Positions 22,640-30,102 of a DNA stretch of 51,856 bases are shown in pieces. Origin of the DNA: Acidimicrobiaceae bacterium. Lineage in GTDB: Bacteria; Actinomycetota; Acidimicrobiia; Acidimicrobiales; RAAP-2. Location of the stretch: contig PNAT01000033.1 of NCBI GenBank assembly GCA_003169675.1, forward strand, positions 2,230 through 54,085, written 5' to 3'. A program made the translations under genes and the position numbers. Position 1 is the first letter of the stretch. The number at the start of each line of letters is the position of its first letter. The notes beneath the pieces were generated by a model. The model was not told the origin of the DNA. It saw nothing but the letters and a program-made list of their open reading frames with translations, and ran no database searches.

Positions 22640-23881
22640 TCATTTGATGCCGAACCAGCCCAGGAACGTCACGACCACATACGCCGAGGCCACGGCGGCA
22701 ACGGACACGATCGAGACGCCCCCCAGCCAGCGCGCCCAGGGTCCATTGGCGGCCGATCCGAGCAGAGAACGGCGATTGGCCAGGATCAGGATCAGGATCA
22801 AGGTCATAGGGGTGATCACACCTTCCAGGACCTGGGTGTTCAGGATCAGGGTGATCAGGTTGCCCGGCACCAGCACCACCGCGGCACCCACCACGATCTG
22901 GATCGTGAAGAGCCCCAGGAAGATCGGGGCCTGCCGGAAGCTCGAAGAGACCGAGCGCTCCACCCCGATGGCCTCCGCCACGGCGTAGGAGGTCGAGAGT
23001 GGGACCACAGCGGCGGCCAGCGCCGATGCGCCGAGGAGACCCAGCCCGAAGAGAACTTCCGCTGCGGGACCGGCCACGGGCCGCAGAGCATGCGCTGCAT
23101 GTGCGGCCGATGACAATGGACCCGAACCACCAATGGTGGCCCCAGTGGCCACGATGATCGACATGGCGACGATGGCGGCCAGGACGGCCCCCATGATGGC
23201 GTCAACGCGTTGGAAGTGATATTCCGCCGGCTTCACGCCTCTGTCGACCACTGCACCTGCTTCATACAACTGAATGTACGGGGTGATGGTGGTACCGATG
23301 AGCGCCACCGCAAGGAGCAGGAACGACTTGTCCGCCACGAAATGGGGCCACACGGTGTTCGACACGACGTTGTGCCAGTTCGGGTGACCGAGGACGGCAG
23401 CGATGGGATAGGCGATGAACACCACAGTGAGCAACAGGAAGACCCGTTCGGCGTAGCGGTAGGAACCGAAGAGCACCAAGCTCCAAATGGCCACCGCGGC
23501 AATGGGTACCGAGAGGTATCGCGACACACCAAAGAGATCGAATGCAGTGGCAATTCCGCCAAACTCGGTGACCATCAGCCCGATATTGGCCACGGCGAAA
23601 GCCACAATGGCGAACGCAGTTAACCGGAGAGGAAACTCCTCCCGTATGAGCGCGGCCAGACCCTTGCCGGTGTGGACGGCCAGGCGGGCCACCATCTCCT
23701 GGACCACGATGTAGGCAACCGTGATCAGAACCATCAGAAAGAGGGTGCGGTAGACAAATTGCGATCCGGCCGATGAATAGGTGACCACGCCACCGGCATC
23801 GTTTCCGGCCGCGGCCGCGATCAGCCCCGGTCCGGCCGCGGCAAGGTACACAAGCCCCTGGCGCGGAACCCTCAATTTCAT
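22640..23881 (-). CDS. NRAMP-related divalent metal transporter
   Basis: 413 residues, about eleven membrane helices. The first helix reads GPGLIAAAAGNDAGGVVTY, so the canonical metal-binding DPGN becomes D-A-G-G at residues 28-31. The sixth helix reads TTITPYIQLYEAG, where canonical NRAMP has A-x-x-M-P-H-N. The Mn/Fe-selective methionine is replaced by threonine and the His by Tyr. Loss of that methionine is reported for NRAMP-related Mg2+ transporters, so Mg2+ or another hard cation is a likely substrate. Its ATG overlaps the stop of the MgtE_N/CBS gene (ATGA). A CAGGAT hexamer array (22781-22800) encodes the LILILILA of a late helix. Confidence 0.85.
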   Translation of the reverse strand: MKLRVPRQGLVYLAAAGPGLIAAAAGNDAGGVVTYSSAGSQFVYRTLFLMVLITVAYIVVQEMVARLAVHTGKGLAALIREEFPLRLTAFAIVAFAVANIGLMVTEFGGIATAFDLFGVSRYLSVPIAAVAIWSLVLFGSYRYAERVFLLLTVVFIAYPIAAVLGHPNWHNVVSNTVWPHFVADKSFLLLAVALIGTTITPYIQLYEAGAVVDRGVKPAEYHFQRVDAIMGAVLAAIVAMSIIVATGATIGGSGPLSSAAHAAHALRPVAGPAAEVLFGLGLLGASALAAAVVPLSTSYAVAEAIGVERSVSSSFRQAPIFLGLFTIQIVVGAAVVLVPGNLITLILNTQVLEGVITPMTLILILILANRRSLLGSAANGPWARWLGGVSIVSVAAVASAYVVVTFLGWFGIK

Positions 23882-25287
23882 GACAAAAGGCGGGGAAAGT
23901 GAAAGCGTCCCTTGGTGGGTACAAGGGCATCGAGCACATCATCGGCCAGGATGCGCCCGATCGGCCGGCCATCGTCGTCCACGACCACGAGGGAGTGACG
24001 ACGAGCCTCAACCAATTGACCGGCCACCTCGTCGGCCGAGGCATGAGGTCGCACTGTGACGACATCCTCATCGGTCAAAAGCGAGGAGATCCTGCCCTCG
24101 GGTTGGGTCTGCATAGCCAACAGGATCATGAGAATGGTCACGTCACCCACCAGGCGTCCGTCCTTATTCACCACGGCGACGGCATCGAGATCGACATCGT
24201 GATTGCGGGCGTCAGAGAGCTGGCCAACCACCTCGGTCACGCTGGAATTGGATCTGGCCACGACCAGCGTGGACGTCATGATGCCGCCGGCCTCGTCCTC
24301 GGGATAGCCCAGGAGCTCGCGCAGGGCCAGCGCGGTCGGCGAAGGAATCCGGCGCAGGACCTCGGCACGGTGGACAGCCGGGAGGTCTCGCAAGGCATCC
24401 ACCGCCTCATCCGGTTCCATGGCGGCCAGAAGGCGCGCAGCCTCGTCAGGGTGTGCCTCTCGGAGCAACTGCTCGAGGTCATCGGGCTGCATCTCCTCGA
24501 GGGCATCGGCTGCCTCGTCTGCGCTCAACCCGGCCAGTAGTTCGCGCCTCTCATCGCGCCGAAGATCCTCCAGCAAGTCCGCCAGCTCACCCGGACGAAG
24601 CCTGTGCAGTCCCTCGTGGGTGGTCTTGAGACGCACCTGGGTGGCTCCGTCGACATTCTCAATGGAGTCACCGAAGGGCTGAATGGCGGCCCAGTCGATG
24701 ACACGGTCCGGCGTGGGTTGGGGGCGCCGGCGACGCGGACCCAAACGGCGCAACAAGGTGGCCGTGGAAACGTCAGCTCCAACGAGCCGGATGCGACCGA
24801 GCACTTCGGCCAAGTAGAGGTCGGCGGCCCGGATGACCTGCACCCCGTCGACATCGACCAATTGGTGGTCCATGACATCTTTGGAAAGGAGTACTTCCCC
24901 TGGACGACGGACAACGTCACGGAGATCGAGGCGGGCCGAGCGCAGGAGCACTTCTGCGTGGGCGATCCGATCGATGGCCGAAGCGGGCACGAAGGCAAGG
25001 CGGCGGCCCACTCTGATGACCAACCCGCTCACCGGCGGATACATCTGGCCATCCGACCAGCGCGCGACGACATCGTCGAGCCGTCCAATCTCCTGTCCGG
25101 TCTGGTTGGTGACCGGACGCCCGAGAATTCCGGCCAAAGAGACGATGGAGTCGAAGACGCCTTCTGAAGCCAGGATGCGGCGAGCGCGCCGGCGGCGCTG
25201 GTGGGCCGGGCGCTCCGGCCCCTCACGTCGTCCGGGAAGGGAGAATCCGGACCGGGTTGACGCGTGTGTCGATGGTGGCGTGGCCAT
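23878..25287 (-). CDS. PRC-barrel / MgtE N-terminal / CBS-domain protein
   Basis: 469 residues, soluble. Residues about 45-210 contain one or two PRC-barrel-like units (SLAGILGRPVTNQTGQEIGRLDDVVARW; DVMDHQLVDVDGVQVIRAADLYLAEV; broken here). Residues about 250-350 are MgtE_N superhelix repeats (LADLLEDLRRDERRELLAGL, ADALEEMQPDDLEQLLREAHPDEAARLLAAMEPDEA; broken). Residues about 350-465 are a CBS pair ending RILADDVLDALVP. In MgtE these domains sense Mg2+ and gate the channel; here the channel domain is absent and a transporter is encoded next door. It probably regulates or partners the NRAMP protein. AGGAGGT lies 6 nt before the ATG. Expression is preceded by the structured leader at 25288-25573. 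Confidence 0.88.
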   Translation of the reverse strand: MATPPSTHASTRSGFSLPGRREGPERPAHQRRRRARRILASEGVFDSIVSLAGILGRPVTNQTGQEIGRLDDVVARWSDGQMYPPVSGLVIRVGRRLAFVPASAIDRIAHAEVLLRSARLDLRDVVRRPGEVLLSKDVMDHQLVDVDGVQVIRAADLYLAEVLGRIRLVGADVSTATLLRRLGPRRRRPQPTPDRVIDWAAIQPFGDSIENVDGATQVRLKTTHEGLHRLRPGELADLLEDLRRDERRELLAGLSADEAADALEEMQPDDLEQLLREAHPDEAARLLAAMEPDEAVDALRDLPAVHRAEVLRRIPSPTALALRELLGYPEDEAGGIMTSTLVVARSNSSVTEVVGQLSDARNHDVDLDAVAVVNKDGRLVGDVTILMILLAMQTQPEGRISSLLTDEDVVTVRPHASADEVAGQLVEARRHSLVVVDDDGRPIGRILADDVLDALVPTKGRFHFPRLLS

Positions 25288-25305
25288 GGTGCTACCTCCT
25301 GTGCG

Positions 25306-25371
25306 GCGCCAGATGGGCGCTCAGGTTCAAATGGGCAGACCGTTGTGGCGCGCGTGCGCACGCCACAACGG
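25306..25371 (-). promoter_or_regulatory. strong hairpin and SD-proximal hairpin in the mgtE_N-nramp leader
   Basis: A perfect 11-bp stem (25340-25350 with 25361-25371, 10-nt loop) with arms CCGTTGTGGCG and CGCCACAACGG stands about 50 nt upstream of the start. A second 5-bp stem (25306-25310 with 25316-25320) lies just ahead of the Shine-Dalgarno at 25294-25300. No U-tract follows the strong stem, so it could be a Rho-linked or pausing element rather than a classic terminator. Both lie downstream of the proline-rich leader ORF. Confidence 0.6.
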
Positions 25372-25415
25372 AATCATTCAATGACCGGCACGAACTCAGA
25401 CGCGCAACCCGCACT

Positions 25416-25460
25416 TCGGCTCTCTCGGATGCTGGAATCGACCAGCAGCTCAGCCGAGAG
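25416..25460 (-). promoter_or_regulatory. mutually exclusive stems overlapping the leader ORF stop
   Basis: On the minus strand CTCTCGG (25460-25454) can pair with CCGAGAG (25428-25422), extended by an inner GCTGG/CCAGC stem (25446-25442 with 25435-25431). Alternatively TCGGCT (25457-25452) can pair with AGCCGA (25421-25416). The two pairings share bases 25454-25457. The leader ORF's last codons and TGA (25450-25452) lie in the shared arm, so a ribosome stalled or released there would decide which stem forms. This is the geometry of an attenuator. Confidence 0.55.
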
Positions 25461-25512
25461 GGGAGGGGGGAGGTGTGCCGGCGTCGCTACTGGGGGGTTC
25501 GCCCCTCGACAT
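25450..25512 (-). CDS. proline-rich 20-residue leader peptide
   Basis: ATG 25512 to TGA 25450, preceded by a perfect AAGGAGG (25526-25520) with 7-nt spacing, one of the best ribosome sites in the window. The peptide has six prolines: P6-P7 after Glu5, P14-P15-P16, and P18 next to the C-terminus; Asp10 adds a second acidic residue. Such proline and acidic runs slow or destabilise ribosomes, and in enterobacterial mgtA and mgtCBR leaders proline codons make translation sensitive to Mg2+. Here the ORF precedes an MgtE_N/CBS gene and an NRAMP-related transporter gene, with attenuator-like stems between. It is too short to be a domain protein. The regulatory role is inference. Confidence 0.65.
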   Translation of the reverse strand: MSRGEPPSSDAGTPPPSPLG

Positions 25513-25579
25513 GGCCACACCTCCTTCCATTCATGCCCAGTTCAGGGCGTCACTCGCTCTAGCGCTTGCTCGTGCGGCC

Positions 25580-25607
25580 ATTGTACCCCTTGATCCCATT
25601 GGCCCAA
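25580..25607 (-). promoter_or_regulatory. candidate promoter for the leader-mgtE_N-nramp operon
   Basis: Minus strand TTGGGC (-35 like, 25607-25602) and TACAAT (-10, 25585-25580) are separated by 16 bp. Transcription would start near 25573, giving a 5' leader of roughly 285 nt that contains the leader ORF and both hairpin groups. It is back-to-back with the acyl-CoA dehydrogenase promoter. Confidence 0.5.
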
Positions 25608-25644
25608 CGACAGCCTGGTGGTCGCTCTCAAAGCGGCGTGCAGG

Positions 25645-25656
25645 TACCGTGCGGAT
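25645..25656 (+). promoter_or_regulatory. leaderless promoter -10 of the acyl-CoA dehydrogenase gene
   Basis: TACCGT (25645-25650) matches TANNNT and is followed by exactly 6 nt before the ATG at 25657. No Shine-Dalgarno is present. The transcript would begin at the start codon. Confidence 0.45.
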
Positions 25657-26883
25657 ATGGACCTGACCTACCCCCCTGAAGCTGAAGAGTTCCGAGGCGT
25701 CATCAGTGCGTGGCTGCGGGAGAACCTGCCAAATGGTTGGGGGAACCCGGAATTCTCGATGACCCCCGACGAGCGAAGGGCGTTTCACCAGGAATGGACT
25801 GCCAAGCTCTTCGAGGGTGGTTGGATCTGCGCCAGTTGGCCCGCTGAGTACGGCGGGAAGGGTTTGTCACTCCTCCAACAAGTGGTCCTCACCGAGGAAT
25901 TCGCCCGTGCTGGGGCGCCGCTGCGGGGCGACTTCTTCGGTGACACGTTGGTAGGTCCGACAATCCTGCAGTGGGGCACCGATGAGCAGAAGCGGCAATT
26001 CATTCCCGGAATCCTCAGCGGAGGGATCTCGTGGTGCCAGGGTTTCAGTGAGCCCGACGCGGGGTCCGACCTGGCGGGCCTGAAGACCAGGGCCGAGCTC
26101 GATGGTGACGAGTGGGTCATCAACGGGCAAAAGGTGTGGACGACTCAGGCATTCGACGCCGACTACATCTTCCTCCTGGCACGGACAGATCCCGAGGCTC
26201 CCAAGCACGCAGGGATTTCGTACCTGCTCGTCCCCATGAAGCAGCCAGGCGTCGAGGTCCGGCCAATTGAGCAGGTCGATGGATCAGCCGAATTCAACGA
26301 GGTCTTCTTCACCAACGTGCGCTGCCCTAAAGAGAACGTGATCGGTGGGATCAACAACGGGTGGAAGGTGGCCATGACGACGCTGGGGTTCGAGCGAGGA
26401 ACATCGGCGACCACCGGTCACCGACGCTTCCAGAAGGAATTCGACGAAATCCTCCGCCTGGCTCAGGAGCGGGGTGTGAGTCACGATCCGCTCACCCGCC
26501 AGCGCTTGGCCAGATCCTGGTCGAAGATCAAGATCATGCAGATCAACGGTTACCGGACCTTGACCGATGTGCTCAATGGAACCCACACCACGGCGGCCCT
26601 CGGTGCGTGCAACAAGATGTTCTGGTCCGAGGCGCACCAAGAGACCATGTTGCTGGCCATGGACATACTGGGCATGGAGGGCCAGATTCTCCTGGGCGAT
26701 GACGCCGATAATGCATTGCTGCCCGGAGCACGTCGGGCGCGAACCGGATATTCCGTCAATAACATCCAGTCCCTCTTCTTCTTCTCGCGCTCGGAGACGA
26801 TCTGGGGCGGCGCAGCGGAGATACAGCGCAACATCGTCGGCGAGCGCGTCCTCGGACTTCCCAAGGAGCCCAAGCCGTCTTGA
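25657..26883 (+). CDS. acyl-CoA dehydrogenase
   Basis: 408 residues. It is an FAD-dependent alpha,beta-dehydrogenase of an acyl-CoA thioester. Motifs: WICASWPAEYGGKGLS in the N-terminal helical domain, WCQGFSEPDAGSDLAGLKTRAELDGDEWVINGQKVWTT (broken here; FAD/substrate middle beta domain), and C-terminal ETIWGGAAEIQRNIVGERVLGLP. The position of the usual catalytic Glu in this subfamily falls in helices I cannot align reliably. This variant with W-x-x-A-x-x-A-D-Y-I-F-L-L-A-R-T resembles FadE enzymes used for steroid or branched-chain substrates in actinobacteria. I chose the ATG at 25657 over 25618 because the family begins M-D-L-x-Y and a -10 element sits just upstream. Confidence 0.92.
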   Translation: MDLTYPPEAEEFRGVISAWLRENLPNGWGNPEFSMTPDERRAFHQEWTAKLFEGGWICASWPAEYGGKGLSLLQQVVLTEEFARAGAPLRGDFFGDTLVGPTILQWGTDEQKRQFIPGILSGGISWCQGFSEPDAGSDLAGLKTRAELDGDEWVINGQKVWTTQAFDADYIFLLARTDPEAPKHAGISYLLVPMKQPGVEVRPIEQVDGSAEFNEVFFTNVRCPKENVIGGINNGWKVAMTTLGFERGTSATTGHRRFQKEFDEILRLAQERGVSHDPLTRQRLARSWSKIKIMQINGYRTLTDVLNGTHTTAALGACNKMFWSEAHQETMLLAMDILGMEGQILLGDDADNALLPGARRARTGYSVNNIQSLFFFSRSETIWGGAAEIQRNIVGERVLGLPKEPKPS

Positions 26884-26931
26884 CGTGGCATTCGCTTGCC
26901 GCGGCGGAGCGGTCGAGGTATCGCAGGGAAG

Positions 26932-26955
26932 GCCAAGGAACTCGCGATTCTTGGC
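26932..26955. terminator. candidate bidirectional terminator
   Basis: GCCAAG (26932-26937) and CTTGGC (26950-26955) form a 6-bp stem with a 12-nt loop. It lies in the 118-nt gap between the converging acyl-CoA dehydrogenase and methyltransferase genes. There is no U-tract. I see no gene in this gap. Confidence 0.3.
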
Positions 26956-27001
26956 ATGACGTTCCCCGCCCGGTTGGCCGCCATGTTCGATCAGACGAGG
27001 A

Positions 27002-27787
27002 TCAAAGAGCGAGTGTCCTTGCGGTGACCAGCGTCGTCTCGTAGCGCACTGGGACCTGTCCTCCGATGCCATCAATGGCGATCCGGAGCCCATCCAGGAG
27101 GGCCCGCCGGGCAGCCGGAGGGAGGGTGCGATGGTCACTATGGGTGGTGGCGAGATTGAGCCACTCCGTCGTCGAATAGCTCATGTCGTGTGCGTACGCC
27201 TCGACCGATACGTCACCGAAGCGGCCCGTGCTCCGCGCCACACTGGCGATGGACTCATACATTGAGCCGTCCCTCCGGCCGATCAGGACCGAACTCTCCC
27301 CCAGTGCCGGCGCCAGCCGCCCGTAGACGCGGTTCATGACCGCCCGGGCCTCGGCGGCGGGAAAGGACTGGTTCCAGAAGAGGCCCAGCCGGCCGCCAGG
27401 ATGAAGTGCGCCGGCCGCCTTCTGTTGCCCGACCTGCGGATCGACCCAGTGCCACGCCTGCCCGGCGATGAGAAGGTCAAACAGCCTCCCCTTGGCTTCC
27501 CATTCTTCGAAGGATCCTTCATCGACCATCAACCCTTGGCGGCGGGCCACCGAAGCCATCCGTGAGTCAGGCTCCAGTCCCAACACCTGGCAGCCGCGGG
27601 CTTGGAAGAGCCGTGACGCGATGCCCGTCCCGCATCCCACGTCGAGCACGGAGCGCGGTCCCTCGGCCATGAGTGCATCCACCATCTCTGCCGGATAGGG
27701 CGGACGGGCCCGGTCGTAAAGCTCGGCGTCGTCGCCGAACGATCCGGCCCGACGCCGATCGTGGTGAAGGGCGTCGCTCATGTCCAT
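27002..27787 (-). CDS. class I SAM-dependent methyltransferase
   Basis: 261 residues. SFGDDAELYDRARPPYPAEMVDAL at the N-terminus and SVLDVGCGTGIASRLFQARGCQVLGLEPD (motif I plus acidic loop; broken here) are typical of small-molecule methyltransferases of the UbiE/COQ5-like group. GQAWHWVDPQ and ALHPGGRLGLFWNQ follow. The AWHWVD element is shared with trans-aconitate/juvenile-hormone-type methyltransferases. The substrate is unknown. Two starts are possible (27787 or 27781). It begins 4 nt after the MFS gene's stop, so MarR-MFS-methyltransferase form one operon. Confidence 0.85.
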   Translation of the reverse strand: MDMSDALHHDRRRAGSFGDDAELYDRARPPYPAEMVDALMAEGPRSVLDVGCGTGIASRLFQARGCQVLGLEPDSRMASVARRQGLMVDEGSFEEWEAKGRLFDLLIAGQAWHWVDPQVGQQKAAGALHPGGRLGLFWNQSFPAAEARAVMNRVYGRLAPALGESSVLIGRRDGSMYESIASVARSTGRFGDVSVEAYAHDMSYSTTEWLNLATTHSDHRTLPPAARRALLDGLRIAIDGIGGQVPVRYETTLVTARTLAL

Positions 27788-27791
27788 ACCC

Positions 27792-29123
27792 CTAGACCGT
27801 CCGCCGCACCTGGTCAGTTCTCGGGTGTGGGACGTAGAGCGGGATCACATTTGTCTCCGCACCTGACATCAGTGCCACATCCCCGTCTTCCTTGGCTCGA
27901 AGGTTGGCGCGCTGGCTGTTGGCCAAGAAGAACAGCGGGATGCTGGCCAATAGCGTGGCCACCCCGCCCACCATCAGGGAGGCGCGGGGACTGCCGACGT
28001 CACTGATGTACCCGAGCAACGGCGCTCCGATGGGCGTGCTGCCAAGAAAGGCGATGGCGTTGAGCGACATGACCCTTCCCCGCATGGACGGATCAGACCG
28101 AAGCTGAAGCGTGGCGTTGTTGGTGGCGATGAACGAGATGCTGGCCGCCCCCATGGGGACCAGGAGGATGATGGCCGCGACTCTTGTCGGCATGAGGGCT
28201 ACCGCCAGGATGAGGCCGCCGAAGAACAGCCCGATGATGGCCAGCAGGCGCGTGGAAGGACGGCTCCGGTGGGCGGTGAACAATCCGCCAATCACCGCCC
28301 CGACACCCATGGCGGCCAGGAAGGCGCTGTACAGGCCGGCACCGCCGTGAAAGGTGAATTTGGCCAGCAACGGCAGGGTCACCGTGAAGTTGAACGCGAA
28401 AACGCCCACCACCGCCATGGAGATGAGGGGAATTTTCAGGTCAGGCGTGGCCCAGACGTAGCGAAGTCCCTCGCGGACCTGGCCCTTGGCCCGGGTCACA
28501 CCGGGTCGGCGGTAGAGATCTGATACCCGCATCAGGGAGAGCGCGAAGATGACTGCGATGTACGACGCCGCGTTGACCATGAAGCACGTCGCCACTCCCA
28601 GGGTCAGAATGAGCACACCGCTGATGGCCGGGCCGATCACCCGGGCCGAATTCATGAGCACGCTGTTGAGACCCACCGCATTGGGGAGCAGGTCAAGTCC
28701 CACCAGCTCGGAGACAAAGGTCTGCCGAGCCGGATTGTCGAAGAGGTTCACCACGCCGAGCCCGGCGGCAAGGGCGTAGACCTCCCAGAGGCGCACTGAA
28801 TCGGTGATCACCAGCGTGCCCAAAGCCAGAGCCAACATGGCCGCGGAAATTTGCGTGGCGTAGAGCACCTTCCGCTTGTCCAAGCGGTCGGCGATCAGGC
28901 CTCCGAACGGCCCGAACAGGAGCAAGGGCAGGAATTGGAGCCCGGTTGCGAAGGCCACGTCGACGCCGGTCCCGTGGAGTCGGTAGAGGATGAGATAGGT
29001 CTGGGCCACCATCTGCATCCATGTGCCGGAGACGGAAATGACCTGGCCCGTGAAATACAACCGATAGTTCCTGACCGACAGTGAGAGGAACGTACGGCGC
29101 CTGGCGTCCCCCAGCCGACTCAT
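27792..29123 (-). CDS. MFS exporter (MFS_3/EntS-like)
   Basis: 443 residues with about 12 membrane helices. The N-terminus FLSLSVRNYRLYFTGQVISVSGTWMQMVAQTYLI (broken here) and LFGPFGGLIADRLDKRKVL (the loop 2-3 MFS motif) are characteristic of the MFS_3 group that exports siderophores and drugs. A cytosolic loop with MRVSDLYRRPGVTRAKGQVREGLRYVWATPDL separates the two halves. Its start overlaps the MarR regulator's stop (ATGA), and a methyltransferase gene follows, which suggests MarR-controlled efflux or resistance. The substrate is unknown. Confidence 0.88.
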   Translation of the reverse strand: MSRLGDARRRTFLSLSVRNYRLYFTGQVISVSGTWMQMVAQTYLILYRLHGTGVDVAFATGLQFLPLLLFGPFGGLIADRLDKRKVLYATQISAAMLALALGTLVITDSVRLWEVYALAAGLGVVNLFDNPARQTFVSELVGLDLLPNAVGLNSVLMNSARVIGPAISGVLILTLGVATCFMVNAASYIAVIFALSLMRVSDLYRRPGVTRAKGQVREGLRYVWATPDLKIPLISMAVVGVFAFNFTVTLPLLAKFTFHGGAGLYSAFLAAMGVGAVIGGLFTAHRSRPSTRLLAIIGLFFGGLILAVALMPTRVAAIILLVPMGAASISFIATNNATLQLRSDPSMRGRVMSLNAIAFLGSTPIGAPLLGYISDVGSPRASLMVGGVATLLASIPLFFLANSQRANLRAKEDGDVALMSGAETNVIPLYVPHPRTDQVRRTV

Positions 29124-29593
29124 GGTTCCACTAGGAGGTGCTCGAGCAATTGGACCAGTGCGGCAGCGTTCTCCTGGTCATCCGGGCTCAACTGGGCCAG
29201 ACGACGAACCAGAAAGGCGTTCTTCAACTTCCGGATCCGTTCAAGGGCGCGGGTACCCGCCGGCGTGATGCGGACACGAGCGCTGCGGCGATCAGAGGCG
29301 TCGGTCATGCGGGTCACCAGTCCGGTATCGGACAGGCCGGCCACAATCCTCGTCATGGTCGGGGGTTGCACCTGTTCAATCGACGCCAGCTCCCCGAGGG
29401 TGGGGTCGCCAAGGCGGCTGACGGAGCCCAGCGCTGAAGCCTGGGCCGGCGAGAGACCGGCCAATGACTGTTGACGCAACCGTCGCTGTAAGCGATTGAC
29501 GGCCAGGCGCAACCGGCTGGCCAGCTCCTCGGGCACAACGTCAGTGCCCGAAGTGGGCTTCCGTAAGGTGGTCGTCTCTGGCGGCGGGGTCAT
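29120..29593 (-). CDS. MarR-family transcriptional regulator
   Basis: 157 residues. It has the winged helix of the MarR type: LSPAQASALGSVSRLGDPTLGELASIEQVQPPTMTRIVAGLSDTGLVTRMTDASDRRSARVRITPAG (broken here) contains the recognition helix and the D-x-R-S/D-R-R wing. Flanking helices (LRLAVNRLQRRLRQ; the C-terminal LAQLSPDDQENAAALVQLLEHLL) form the dimer interface. The start at 29593 lies exactly 6 nt after a TATACT -10, so the mRNA is likely leaderless. An inverted repeat overlaps that promoter, consistent with autorepression and control of the coupled MFS gene. Confidence 0.9.
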   Translation of the reverse strand: MTPPPETTTLRKPTSGTDVVPEELASRLRLAVNRLQRRLRQQSLAGLSPAQASALGSVSRLGDPTLGELASIEQVQPPTMTRIVAGLSDTGLVTRMTDASDRRSARVRITPAGTRALERIRKLKNAFLVRRLAQLSPDDQENAAALVQLLEHLLVEP

Positions 29594-29599
29594 ACCCCA

Positions 29600-29622
29600 A
29601 GTATAGTTAGTTTTGCTAACTA
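29600..29622 (-). promoter_or_regulatory. MarR promoter with overlapping inverted-repeat operator
   Basis: Perfect inverted repeat TAGTTAG (29604-29610) and CTAACTA (29616-29622) with a 5-nt spacer. The TATACT -10 of the MarR gene (minus strand, 29605-29600) overlaps the promoter-proximal arm and is followed by 6 nt before the ATG. A bound dimer would block RNA polymerase, as expected for MarR autorepression. Confidence 0.7.
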
Positions 29623-29711
29623 ATAAATCAGTACCACGGGCAGGCGGCCCAATCGGACCATGAATCGCTCAACCCTGGTTCCGACGTTCGCCCTGGGGTG
29701 GCCAACTGAAC

Positions 29712-30047
29712 CTAGTAGTTCGGGACGTAGCCCCCGCTCCCCAGCGAGGCACTCTCGTCGAGGCTCAGGGAATCGTCGAGCCCGCCGATAACCTCGGTCA
29801 CCCAAGGGAGGCGGTCACGCAGGATCCGCTCCACCCCTCCGGAAAGTGTGGCTGAGCTCACGGCGCATGAACTGCAGGCACCCTGGAGCTGGACCTCGAT
29901 CACGCCGCTCTGGACATCGGCCCTGACCAGGACCAGATCTCCCCCGTCGGCCTGCACCGCAGGCCGCATGAGGTCGATGATGCCCTGGAGCTTGCTCAGG
30001 CGCTCGCTCCGTTCGGCATCGTTCAGGTCGGTCTGAGTGTCCTCCAC
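29712..30047 (-). CDS. NifU C-terminal-domain (NfuA-like) Fe-S carrier
   Basis: 111 residues from the GTG at 30047; the open frame runs upstream to 30194 without family similarity. The core IIDLMRPAVQADGGDLVLVRADVQSGVIEVQLQGACSSCAVSSATLSGGVERILRDRLPWVTEV (broken here) is the Nfu domain, with the CxxC (C-S-S-C) that binds a [4Fe-4S] cluster between two monomers. It transfers clusters to apo-proteins. It ends GGYVPNY. It lies downstream of the FAH-family gene on the same strand with a 55-nt gap. In actinobacteria Nfu usually stands apart from the suf operon, as here. Confidence 0.88.
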   Translation of the reverse strand: MEDTQTDLNDAERSERLSKLQGIIDLMRPAVQADGGDLVLVRADVQSGVIEVQLQGACSSCAVSSATLSGGVERILRDRLPWVTEVIGGLDDSLSLDESASLGSGGYVPNY

Positions 30048-30102
30048 ACCACCATTCTGCCGTGCCGGGAGCCCAACCTGACCCCGGAGGCCGAAATTCG
30101 AG

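Noticed and set aside
25288-25573. classical M-box Mg2+ riboswitch in the mgtE_N leader
   Set aside because: I could not match the conserved M-box core; the leader ORF and hairpins are better supported.
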